Assembly (NCBI RefSeq): GCF_000315485.1
Contig: NZ_JH992941.1
Span: forward strand, 1,116,001 to 1,180,000
Direction of reading: 5' to 3'
DNA: 64,000 nt
DNA from: Bacteroides oleiciplenus YIT 12058
Lineage (GTDB): Bacteria; Bacteroidota; Bacteroidia; Bacteroidales; Bacteroidaceae
A model generated the notes under the pieces. It was given only the letters and a program-made list of their open reading frames with translations, searched no databases and was not told the DNA's origin. Position 1 is the stretch's first letter, and each line of letters begins with the position of its first letter. The position numbers and the translations under genes are program-made. Below, piece by piece: positions 45,961-53,797 of the stretch.

Positions 45961-47532
45961 TTATTTCTTTGCGTGCGGATAGTCAATCGTATAGTGCAAC
46001 CCGCGGCTTTCCTTGCGTTCTATTGCCTGACGTGTAATCAGATAACCTACATTAACCATATTACGCAATTCACAGATAGCCCTGGATGCCTTGCTGCGTT
46101 TGAATAAGTCTTCCGTTTCCTCGTATATCATATCCAGGCGTACCCAGGCACGTTTCAGACGCAGGTCACTGCGGACAATGCCTACATACGCACCCATAAT
46201 CTGGTTCACCTCTTTCATACTTTGGGTAATAAGCACCATTTCTTCGTTGGTCACCGTGCCCTCAGCATTCCACTCCGGTATTTCGTGATTGAATTCGTAA
46301 CGGTCGAGCTCGCTTAATGCGTGTTTAGCAGCGGCATCGGCATAGACAACGGCTTCTATCAATGAATTGGAAGCCAACCGGTTTCCTCCATGTAAACCTG
46401 TACAGGAGCATTCTCCTACAGCATACAAGCGATTGATAGAAGACTCTCCGTTCAAATTCACCTTGATACCCCCGCAAAGGTAATGGGCGGCAGGAGCCAC
46501 AGGGATATAATCTTTGGTAATATCAATGCCCAGACTGAGGCATTTCTCATAGATATTCGGGAAATGCTTTTTGGTTTCTTCCGGGTTCTTATGCGTAACG
46601 TCCAGATAAACGTGGTCATCACCGCGCTGTTTCATTTCACTATCGATAGCACGTGCCACAATATCACGTGGAGCGAGCGATAAACGAGGGTCATACTTCT
46701 GCATGAACTCTTCTCCCCCCATATTACGCAATACGGCACCGTATCCGCGCATCGCTTCTGTAATCAGGAAACAGGGGCGGTCGCCCGGATGATAAAGTGC
46801 AGTGGGGTGGAACTGGATGAATTCCATGTCCTGTACAAAACCTTTGGCACGATATACCATAGCTATACCGTCTCCTGTGGCCACCAGCGGATTAGTAGTG
46901 TTGCGATAAACAGCACCCACGCCACCTGTAGCCATCAGTGTTACTTTGGAAAGGAAAGTGTCCACTTCGCCCGTATCTTCATTCAGTACATACGCCCCGA
47001 AGCACTTGATGCCCGGAGTATGGCGGGTTACGATGATACCCATGTGGTGCTGCGTGATGATTTCTACGGCAAAGTGACGGTTGAATATCTCGATATTGGG
47101 ATGCGTTTTTACGGCCCTGATGAGGCTTTCTTGTATCTCGGCACCGGTATTATCCTTATGATGCAGAATGCGGAACTCGGAATGTCCGCCTTCTTTGTGC
47201 AGGTCGAAGTCTCCTCGGTCGTTCTTGTCGAATTCTACTCCCCAGTCTATCAGTTCTTTGATTTGTCCGGGCGCTTCACGCACCACTTTCTCCACGGCGG
47301 CACGGTCGCTTATCCAGTCACCCGCAATCATGGTGTCCTCAATGTGCTTGTCGAAATTATCTACCAGTGTATTGGTTACTGAGGCGATACCCCCTTGGGC
47401 GAAGAAGGTGTTGGCCTCTTCCAGTTCCGTCTTGCAGATAAGTGCTACCCTGCCTTTATGAGCCACTTTCAGAGCGAAACTCATGCCGGCTATACCGGAA
47501 CCAATTACTAAAAAGTCGAACTCTTTAATCAT
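45961..47532 (-). CDS. nadB: L-aspartate oxidase (NadB)
   Basis: A 523-residue FAD enzyme that oxidises L-aspartate to iminoaspartate, the first step of NAD synthesis. The FAD-binding motif GSGIAGMSFA is at the N-terminus. The active region includes FAQGGIASV, the Arg/His-rich LAPRDIVARAI, and GLHGGNRLASNSLIE. The start is set at MIKEFDF (47532) because the longer upstream frame would begin inside the -7 box at 47554-47561. No nadA or nadC is adjacent. Confidence 0.96.
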   Translation of the reverse strand: MIKEFDFLVIGSGIAGMSFALKVAHKGRVALICKTELEEANTFFAQGGIASVTNTLVDNFDKHIEDTMIAGDWISDRAAVEKVVREAPGQIKELIDWGVEFDKNDRGDFDLHKEGGHSEFRILHHKDNTGAEIQESLIRAVKTHPNIEIFNRHFAVEIITQHHMGIIVTRHTPGIKCFGAYVLNEDTGEVDTFLSKVTLMATGGVGAVYRNTTNPLVATGDGIAMVYRAKGFVQDMEFIQFHPTALYHPGDRPCFLITEAMRGYGAVLRNMGGEEFMQKYDPRLSLAPRDIVARAIDSEMKQRGDDHVYLDVTHKNPEETKKHFPNIYEKCLSLGIDITKDYIPVAPAAHYLCGGIKVNLNGESSINRLYAVGECSCTGLHGGNRLASNSLIEAVVYADAAAKHALSELDRYEFNHEIPEWNAEGTVTNEEMVLITQSMKEVNQIMGAYVGIVRSDLRLKRAWVRLDMIYEETEDLFKRSKASRAICELRNMVNVGYLITRQAIERKESRGLHYTIDYPHAKK

Positions 47533-47553
47533 ATTTCGTATGTTTAAGTACTG

Positions 47554-47561
47554 CAAAGCTA
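47554..47561 (-). promoter_or_regulatory. -7 box for nadB
   Basis: The minus strand reads TAGCTTTG, 22 bp upstream of the nadB ATG. It fixes the start choice. Confidence 0.55.
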
Positions 47562-47609
47562 CAAAATAACTGGGTTGCTTGTACTTTTCCTGTATATTAA
47601 TTCACGAAT

Positions 47610-49529
47610 TTATGATAAGTATTGCTTGATGACTTCGTCCAGCGACTCTTCTTTTGTCAGGTTTATTTTCTTTCGCATGCGTGAACGAATCATATTGACG
47701 CTGTTCCGGTTGATACCCATAATCAGAGCTATCTCGTCCGTGCTCTGATTCATGCAGATGAGCATGGCAAGCAGTTCTTCGCTGCGTGTCAGTTGTGGGT
47801 ACTTCTCCCGCAGTTTGGGCAAATAGAGCGGATATATGGCGGCAAATGACTTTCTGAAGTTATTCTCATCTTCTTTACTGAGCAGGCTTTGCCCGGTGAG
47901 TTGACTGATGGTATTCAGATTGTTGGTTGCCATAATTTGTTCTATCTGTTTGGACAACTCCTCGTTGTGTCGGTTCAGTTCCTGCTGACGGACGATTAGT
48001 TTCTGTATTTCTTGTCTACGCTTTTCCAATAGCAGGCGGTTCGCTTTTTTTCTGGTGATGAAGTAGGCAATGGAAATGATAAGTAACAATAATAATGCGA
48101 TGGAGATGCATATATTGAAGAATAACCGACGCTGTTGCAGTTCCACTTGTGTAGAGAGCAGTTTATTCTCTTTCTCTTTGCGTTCGGCATCAAACCGGAT
48201 GTTGGCGGCGGCAACGGCACGTATCTTTTCATCCATTTGCAGGGAGTCGGCAACGGCGTAATGGCGGTCGTAGCAACGGAGGAAATCATCGTCCATCCTT
48301 GTGCTCCGGTAATAGTCCATCAGTATTCGGTTGGCGCCATGTTCCTTTCCAACCATGTCCATTTGGGCAAATCCCTGTACGGCATTTTCTATGAGAGGTA
48401 TTCCTTGTGCCGCTTTTCCTGTTTCCAACAGGGCGCGTCCCAACTGGAGGTTTAATTCATATTTGGCCCATTGAGGCATGCGGATGCTGTCCGGACAGAT
48501 GCTTAATGCAAGCTGCAATGCTTTCTGCACAGAATCCGGATAGTCCAAGTAAGCATCTATTGTGAGTACTTTGTTGACGAACACTCCTTTAAAACTTTTC
48601 TGTTGGGTTGAAACTTTCCCGGCTTTATCCAGATAATAGAATACGGAGTCCTTTTCCCGGATTTTACGGAATATTTCCACCCGATAGCGATACAGGTCGC
48701 CCAGGCCGAAGCTGTCTTTCAGAAGTGAATAGTGCTGTGCTTTTGCGTTTAGTTCCAAGGCACGGTCGTACATGCCCAGTTCGGCATAGAGGTTGGCCTG
48801 TTCGCCGTAGGCTATCACGATGTTAGGCGGGGCTATGCTGTCGGTATAACTGTTGATGGCTTCCTGATTGGTGGCTACGGCTTTCTCGTACTCTCCTACA
48901 AGGCGGTAATAGATGCCCAGGCGGGATATGATGCGGAGCATATTGTGGAATTTTCCTCCATTGTGGTAATATTCCATTGCCCGTTCCAGCAACCGGATGG
49001 CTTGAGGAACGTCATTGCCGGAATAGATATATACGCCACTGACTATCTCGGCCTGTGGAATGTAGCGGTTGGCATCGTCATATTCGGGCAGTTGCATATA
49101 CTCATCTGCCAGTTGGATGGCTATCCGGTTATTTCCCTGCATCTGATGCAGGCCTGCCCTGGTGGACAGTAATTCGTGCATGCAATATTGTTGGAGGAAG
49201 GGATTGCTGCTGAGGCTATCCAGATATTCTGTACCGGGACGGAATTGTTTGCTTGCCAGATAGCTGAAATAAGAAAGGCTGAGTATCTGGCGGGCATATT
49301 TGACCAGTGTGTCTTTGGGTTCGGTGCTGCCTGTCAGGGTTAGCAGCTCGGTCATCTTTTGCCTGGCTTCGTCGATGGCAGCCTGGTGTTTCCTTTCTTT
49401 TAGTAATGTATTCAGTTGCATGATGGTTTGTTGCCACTGTTGTGTATCATGGCTATCCGCAGAATGTGAATTTGTGGTGCAGGCTCCCACCGATAATATA
49501 AGAAATAACAGAAGTATTTTTATTTTCAT
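47610..49529 (-). CDS. TPR-containing membrane regulator with C-terminal HTH
   Basis: About 639 residues from MKIKILLLF. A lipoprotein-like signal (VGAC) is followed by several TPR repeats (about 60-420) outside the membrane. Next come one membrane helix near 470-492 (ICISIALLLLLIISIAYFI), a coiled-coil stretch rich in Lys, Arg, Glu and Gln, and a C-terminal LuxR-like HTH. The HTH has LTRSEELLAMLICMNQSTDE, then NRNSVNMIRSRMRKK. Proteins of this design couple envelope signals to transcription in Bacteroidota, but the ligand is unknown. A -7 box at 49558-49565 excludes the longer frame starting at 49574. Confidence 0.8.
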   Translation of the reverse strand: MKIKILLLFLILSVGACTTNSHSADSHDTQQWQQTIMQLNTLLKERKHQAAIDEARQKMTELLTLTGSTEPKDTLVKYARQILSLSYFSYLASKQFRPGTEYLDSLSSNPFLQQYCMHELLSTRAGLHQMQGNNRIAIQLADEYMQLPEYDDANRYIPQAEIVSGVYIYSGNDVPQAIRLLERAMEYYHNGGKFHNMLRIISRLGIYYRLVGEYEKAVATNQEAINSYTDSIAPPNIVIAYGEQANLYAELGMYDRALELNAKAQHYSLLKDSFGLGDLYRYRVEIFRKIREKDSVFYYLDKAGKVSTQQKSFKGVFVNKVLTIDAYLDYPDSVQKALQLALSICPDSIRMPQWAKYELNLQLGRALLETGKAAQGIPLIENAVQGFAQMDMVGKEHGANRILMDYYRSTRMDDDFLRCYDRHYAVADSLQMDEKIRAVAAANIRFDAERKEKENKLLSTQVELQQRRLFFNICISIALLLLLIISIAYFITRKKANRLLLEKRRQEIQKLIVRQQELNRHNEELSKQIEQIMATNNLNTISQLTGQSLLSKEDENNFRKSFAAIYPLYLPKLREKYPQLTRSEELLAMLICMNQSTDEIALIMGINRNSVNMIRSRMRKKINLTKEESLDEVIKQYLS

Positions 49530-49557
49530 GGTTTGAGAGTTTGTTTTGTTTGTCAGG

Positions 49558-49565
49558 CAAAGATA
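49558..49565 (-). promoter_or_regulatory. -7 box for the TPR regulator
   Basis: The minus strand reads TATCTTTG, 29 bp upstream of ATG 49529. Confidence 0.55.
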
Positions 49566-49750
49566 CGATTCCATTTTTAAATATGAATAGGTAGTTCTTC
49601 TATTTTTTGCATTTTATTGAGGTTGATAATGAGGGAGATACAATTTTGTATATCAGATTGTATATTGGCAATTCATGGTTTAATCTTATACTTTCTGCAA
49701 TTTTGTACGGTGATAAACAACTAACCAATTCAATAAATAAAGTGGAAAAG

Positions 49751-50110
49751 ATGGCACGATTATGCATGAAAGAGATTAGCAAGGCTTTGATAGAAATGAT
49801 TTCCGATGAGTCGCCTTATGCTTCGAAAGATATGTTGTGCGGAGCGCGCGGAGCTGTTTTCCGTGAGATATTTATCTTTCATTATCCGGGCTTCATAAAA
49901 GAAGTGCAGAAACACGTTCCCGGTATTACGAAAGATGAAGAACTGCTTTGTATGCTGATTGCCCTGGGGCAGTCGGCGGATGAGATTGAGCAATTGTTTT
50001 GTTTGTCAGCGGAGCAGATATATATGTTTCGCAAGGCAGTATGCTGGAAGATGAGACTGGAAGAAGAGAAGTTGCTGGCGGATAAACTACGGGAGATATT
50101 GGAAAGATAA
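49751..50110 (+). CDS. Stand-alone HTH protein related to the neighbouring TPR regulator's C-terminus
   Basis: A 119-residue soluble protein starting MARLCMKE. Residues about 40-115 align without gaps with the C-terminal HTH region of the divergent TPR gene. ITKDEELLCMLIALGQSADEI matches LTRSEELLAMLICMNQSTDE in spacing and in most residues, and both have YP about 15 residues earlier and a K-x-x-L-x-x-E pattern after. It lacks TPRs, signal and membrane helix. It may bind the same DNA, or pair with the larger protein as a competitor. The frame is open further upstream, but ATG 49751 gives the conserved core. Confidence 0.6.
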   Translation: MARLCMKEISKALIEMISDESPYASKDMLCGARGAVFREIFIFHYPGFIKEVQKHVPGITKDEELLCMLIALGQSADEIEQLFCLSAEQIYMFRKAVCWKMRLEEEKLLADKLREILER

Positions 50111-50159
50111 TTCCCCTCATTCATAAAAAACACCTATCTTAGCGGCAAAATCAGACTCA

Positions 50160-50573
50160 ATGAACCGTATCTTCCATGCCCGCATTGCCGCAGGGCAATA
50201 TTTGTTTTTGCTGATAGCAACGGCAGTCACTATTCATGAAATGTGGATGAAGCATGCCGTTTTGACTATCATTTTCATGTTGCTGCTCATTATTGCTATA
50301 GAGCGTCTCATTCATACCACCTACACGCTGACGGCGGATGGGCGCCTCATCCTCTATTTCGGGCGTTTCACCCGTTCGAAGGAGATTCTCCTGAAAGATA
50401 TTATTTCCGTAGAACGGGCTTCGTCCATGAAGATAGGGCGTTTTGCTGTGATGCGCTATGTGCTGGTGCGTTACGGAACGAAGGGGAAATGCGCCGTGCT
50501 GCTTCCGGTGAAGGAAGAGATGTTTATAAAAACTCTTACCGAACGTTTACGCGAGGAAAAGCCGCAGGTGTAA
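50160..50573 (+). CDS. Small membrane protein with bacterial PH-like domain
   Basis: A 137-residue protein with two N-terminal membrane helices (about 10-25 and 33-48, LTIIFMLLLIIAIERLI). A PH-like beta domain follows (TTYTLTADGRLILYFG, RSKEILLKDIISVERASS). It resembles the short bPH/DUF304-type membrane proteins, whose function is unclear. It lies 49 bp after the HTH gene. A gene at 53369 has a similar plan. Confidence 0.7.
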   Translation: MNRIFHARIAAGQYLFLLIATAVTIHEMWMKHAVLTIIFMLLLIIAIERLIHTTYTLTADGRLILYFGRFTRSKEILLKDIISVERASSMKIGRFAVMRYVLVRYGTKGKCAVLLPVKEEMFIKTLTERLREEKPQV

Positions 50574-50678
50574 GTCCTTGTTAACAGAAGTCCCTTTTCG
50601 GTGAAGAAATATTAATTCCCGGTCCCGGCTTTGCAGTCTTCCGGAAAGTCGTTCGTCTAATTTTCAAAAATAAGAGAA

Positions 50679-51437
50679 ATGATGATGAATTTGACTTGTG
50701 CTATTTTGCATACCGACAGACAGGTGAGTGAACAATTGGAGATGTTCATTGCCAAGACGCCTTTTCTTTCTTTGTGTGGAGAGTACAGCAATCCCATTGA
50801 GGCGTTGAAGGGATACTATGAAAACAAGGTAAGCCTTTACTTTGTAGGGATTCAGCAGGAAGCAATGGAGGGAATCAACGGAATGGAATTCAGCAGATTG
50901 CTTTCTCCTTCCACCCGTGTTATATTTATTGCAGATACTCCCCGTTATGCTGCCGAGTGCTTCCGCCTGGATGCGCTGGATTATCTGGTATCTGAAATCA
51001 GTTTTCTCGTCTTTTTTGAAGCGGTGAACAAGGCTTCGCGCTGGTTCAGCCTCAAGGGTGAGGCAGGAATGCCGTTTACGCTTCTTCCCGAAAAGGCACA
51101 AACGGAACAGCCTAAGGTGCTTTATGTGAAGTCCGACAGTCGGATTATCCGTTTGGATATGTCCAGGATATGCTATATCGAGGGGTTGGGTGACTATGTG
51201 AAGATTTATAGTAAGGATGAGTCGAAGCCTGTGCTGAGCCTGTGCAGTATGAAGTATATGGAAGAGAAACTGCCTCCCGATGAATTTATACGAGTACACC
51301 GTTCGTTCATTATCCGCAAAGATTGTATTCGTACGATAGAAAGCAATAAGATTGCTCTGGAAAAGAGAAGTATTCCTATCGGGGATGTTTACCGGAAGAA
51401 GCTAAAGAGCTATATTTCCAATTATTCTGTGCTTTAA
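50679..51437 (+). CDS. LytTR-family transcription regulator with degenerate receiver
   Basis: A 252-residue protein. The receiver fold (about 1-125) is recognisable from overall pattern, for example LDALDYLVSEIS. However, the phosphoacceptor position reads YFVGIQ (Gly for Asp), the conserved Lys after DYLV is Ser, and the acidic pair is reduced to HTD. The C-terminal LytTR DNA-binding domain (about 145-250) is intact, with ICYIEGLGDYVKIY and FIRVHRSFII. No sensor kinase is next to it. Regulation by phosphorylation is therefore unlikely. The start may be at any of three Met codons from 50679. Confidence 0.85.
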   Translation: MMMNLTCAILHTDRQVSEQLEMFIAKTPFLSLCGEYSNPIEALKGYYENKVSLYFVGIQQEAMEGINGMEFSRLLSPSTRVIFIADTPRYAAECFRLDALDYLVSEISFLVFFEAVNKASRWFSLKGEAGMPFTLLPEKAQTEQPKVLYVKSDSRIIRLDMSRICYIEGLGDYVKIYSKDESKPVLSLCSMKYMEEKLPPDEFIRVHRSFIIRKDCIRTIESNKIALEKRSIPIGDVYRKKLKSYISNYSVL

Positions 51438-51596
51438 TCGTTGTGTCAGAGGCACAGCGCAGCTGATCATTCATTATCACTTAACTTATAACTGAAGAGA
51501 AAAGAAACAAATGATGATTTAGCACAACTTAAGGCTTTCAGCATTGAGCTGCGCAATGAATGCCTGCCTTGTTCAAATCCGCTCCGATTTGAAGTT

Positions 51597-51677
51597 CCCC
51601 CCCCTTATTCTGAAGAGTACTTCCCGCCTATACTTCATAAAAGAATGTGAAGTGCCAAAACTAAGTCGTCCCCCCCC
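51597..51677. repeat. Two C8 homopolymer tracts
   Basis: Runs of eight C lie at 51597-51604 and 51670-51677, 73 bp apart, just past the 3' end of a degraded minus-strand gene. Such long C tracts are rare elsewhere in the window. The rest of 51438-51680 holds no recognisable gene. Confidence 0.7.
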
Positions 51678-51680
51678 TTT

Positions 51681-51968
51681 CTATCTTAGCTTCGACTTTG
51701 CCAACCTTTCTCCGAACGTAATATTCAGATTCACACTAAAGCGGTTGTCCTGCATCAGACTACTACGTGAATTCATTTGTTTCCGCCACGTGGCCCCCAA
51801 TGAAAGATAAGAATACCGGATGGGAAAGCTCGTCCCTGCACTGACTTCCAGATAGTGCATTTTACCATTCTTCAGATTAATATAGGAATTGCTGAAGCCC
51901 ACTTCGCCCATTAACTCCGTGGAGCGAAGCAGACGTGGTTTTGTACTGACGGGTGTTTTGGAAACCAG
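51681..51968 (-). pseudogene. C-terminal remnant of an outer-membrane beta-barrel protein
   Basis: A 95-codon open stretch with no proper start: a TAG lies just upstream at 51969-51971. The alternating pattern in MHYLEVSAGTSFPIRYSYLS and FSVNLNITFGERL looks like the last strands of an outer-membrane barrel, possibly of the FadL/OmpP1 type. The 5' part is missing. It meets the 3' remnant of a plus-strand gene at about 51930-51968. Confidence 0.5.
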
Positions 51969-52023
51969 CTATTTTGATGATGTTTATGAACTTTTGCCTT
52001 ATGAACAGGAAGAGGTTGATTAG
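51934..52023 (+). pseudogene. C-terminal remnant of an unidentified gene
   Basis: The plus-strand frame reads GFVLTGVLETSYFDDVYE and continues to an acidic end EQEEVD before TAG 52021-52023. It has no start or 5' half. It lies head-to-head with the barrel remnant, which suggests a deletion that removed the beginnings of two divergent genes. Family unknown, left boundary approximate. Confidence 0.35.
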
Positions 52024-52043
52024 TGTTTTTGCATATTGTTTTT

Positions 52044-52199
52044 ATGAAGCTGATGTTTATTATGAAGTTAGGTGTACTGTCCGTCGTGGCAGTATGCCTT
52101 TCTTGTTGCTCCGGCCGCAAGAGTGCCGGTAGCGGAGAGTTTGCTTGCCGTCCGGTGCAGGTGGGTGGCTTGGTGTGCCGTAAGCTGATGGAGGGGTAA
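52044..52199 (+). CDS. Short lipoprotein-like frame, possibly a broken gene
   Basis: 51 codons: a lipoprotein signal (KLGVLSVVAVCLSCCSG) followed by a short tail ending KLMEG. After the TAA the same frame continues (PPTVSREEIAEKLPFIHRL) for 23 codons into the 3' end of the convergent gene. It may be a longer small lipoprotein broken by a stop, or a real tiny lipoprotein. It starts 20 bp after the preceding remnant. Confidence 0.35.
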   Translation: MKLMFIMKLGVLSVVAVCLSCCSGRKSAGSGEFACRPVQVGGLVCRKLMEG

Positions 52200-52242
52200 C
52201 CTCCTACCGTGAGCCGGGAGGAGATTGCGGAAAAACTGCCGT

Positions 52243-53190
52243 TTATTCATCGCCTGTCAGGTCAGTGACTTCGTGACGTATCGGCGAACAGTCATAGGGA
52301 GATTCCTTCAACAGTTTTCCCTGGATGACTTTCCTTGTGTCACTGCCCGACCTTGTCAAGGTCAGGGTGTAGCTCACCAGTAAGCGCTTGTAATAGATAT
52401 CGGCACGGTATGCATTTTTCTTCTGGGTAACCAAATCTACCTCAAAACTTACTTCTCTTAACTCGCTGTAGTAAATGCCTCTGTAAGTGAATGGCCTTTT
52501 TTCTTTTTCGAAGATAATCTTTCCGTTCACGATGTCTTCAGGCATATCCACATAGCCGTTTTCTTCTTGGGGAAACCAATTCTGGAAAGGCTCCGAAACA
52601 TCATATCCGAAGTTATATGTCACATAAGCATTATAGAATGGGTAGAGGGACATCTTTCTGGTTTCTTCCTTATCTGTAGATTTATCTATCCAGTTGATTC
52701 CCCAGGGTTGTGTTCCTATATCTTGTACTCCGTCGCCTTCTTCCAGATGATAGACGAAGGATTCTATCTGGTAGAAGTTGGTGCATTCTTTCTGCCGGAC
52801 GAGGATTTGCTCCGAATAAAGTCCTTTGGAGGTGCTCAGATTGATAATCATTCCGCGTTCCCTTCCTTCGAAGTTATCTTCTAATTGTATGGTCAGTGCG
52901 TCGGCTTTATCGCGGATAATATACCCCCAATGGAACCGTACAGTCCCCATACCCTCCAGTTGTACAGGATAACCGTTTTCGTCCGACATGATGCCTCCAT
53001 CCGGATAAGTAACTGAAGCCACCTTCCAGTTGGTTCTGGTCATCGGGATTTCTATGGAGTTTTGGTCACCTTCTATGAGGACCTCTCCCGTAGAGGATAT
53101 GCGTTCATCGTTTTCGTTGTCGCAGGCTGTGCCGCCGAAAAGGATGATAGTGGAAAGTAACAGCGTTTGGAGTGCGTTGGTTAGTTTCAT
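52243..53190 (-). CDS. Lipoprotein with BACON-like N-terminal domain, function unknown
   Basis: A 315-residue lipoprotein with a lipobox at GGTAC (Cys23). Residues about 35-130 have the look of a BACON/Ig-like domain (IPMTRTNWKVASVTYPDGG, then GMIINLSTSKGLYSEQILV). The remainder, rich in Tyr and Trp, matches nothing I recognise. BACON domains are common in secreted Bacteroides proteins that bind carbohydrate or mucin. It appears monocistronic with a -7 box at 53262-53269. It is far from the PUL and has no tandem operator. Confidence 0.7.
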   Translation of the reverse strand: MKLTNALQTLLLSTIILFGGTACDNENDERISSTGEVLIEGDQNSIEIPMTRTNWKVASVTYPDGGIMSDENGYPVQLEGMGTVRFHWGYIIRDKADALTIQLEDNFEGRERGMIINLSTSKGLYSEQILVRQKECTNFYQIESFVYHLEEGDGVQDIGTQPWGINWIDKSTDKEETRKMSLYPFYNAYVTYNFGYDVSEPFQNWFPQEENGYVDMPEDIVNGKIIFEKEKRPFTYRGIYYSELREVSFEVDLVTQKKNAYRADIYYKRLLVSYTLTLTRSGSDTRKVIQGKLLKESPYDCSPIRHEVTDLTGDE

Positions 53191-53261
53191 GTATCTTTCG
53201 TTTCTTTCGTTTCCGAATAGTTTTTGTTTATTAGACGCAAGTTGTTTAGAATTGCTGCAAA

Positions 53262-53269
53262 CAAAGGTA
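53262..53269 (-). promoter_or_regulatory. -7 box for the BACON-like lipoprotein
   Basis: The minus strand reads TACCTTTG, 72 bp upstream of ATG 53190. Confidence 0.5.
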
Positions 53270-53368
53270 TGTATTTTAGTGGGAAAGACAAAGAAAGGGT
53301 AATTCTTTTGTGCAGATAAGGGAGGTTTTTATTAACTTGCAGGCAGTTTACAAATTAACCTTGTATTT

Positions 53369-53788
53369 ATGGAAAAGATATTCAAATCAAAAGGGATGAC
53401 TACTGTTGAGAAGTGGGGAACATTATGTATTCTTATCACTATATGCGGTATATACCTGTTCGTTAAAGAGGTATCTGCTTTATGTGGATTCTTTGTGGCC
53501 ATTCCCTATATATTCAGTAGTTACAAGCGGAAATATATCGTTAAAGAGAATGGAGACCTTTGGGCGAAAACAATGTTTGGTGTAGTCCAGAAGGCAACCG
53601 GAGTGACCAGTATCCACTATAACCCGTCCACCAAAGGATGGCAATGGCGCACCCGCCAGATGGTGGTCAGGTATCAGAATGGGTTGAAGAAAGGCTTTTT
53701 CCCGATTACGCCTGCCGACCCGGAAGGACTGATTGCCGCGCTTAAAGAAAAAAATCCCGGACTTGAATTGCAATATACCTATAAATAA
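53369..53788 (+). CDS. Small membrane protein of unknown function, PH-like layout
   Basis: A 139-residue protein with two close N-terminal membrane helices (about 17-50, LCILITICGIYLFV and LCGFFVAIPYIF). A beta-rich cytoplasmic part follows (RKYIVKENGDLWAKTMFG, RTRQMVVRYQNGLKKGFFP). The layout resembles the bPH-like protein at 50160, but the sequences differ. It lies 9 bp upstream of lpdA and is probably cotranscribed with it. Confidence 0.6.
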   Translation: MEKIFKSKGMTTVEKWGTLCILITICGIYLFVKEVSALCGFFVAIPYIFSSYKRKYIVKENGDLWAKTMFGVVQKATGVTSIHYNPSTKGWQWRTRQMVVRYQNGLKKGFFPITPADPEGLIAALKEKNPGLELQYTYK

Positions 53789-53797
53789 ATAGAAACT

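Noticed and set aside
51911..52120. A 69-codon minus-strand frame in the graveyard
   Set aside because: It needs a TTG start and is a shadow of the plus-strand remnants.
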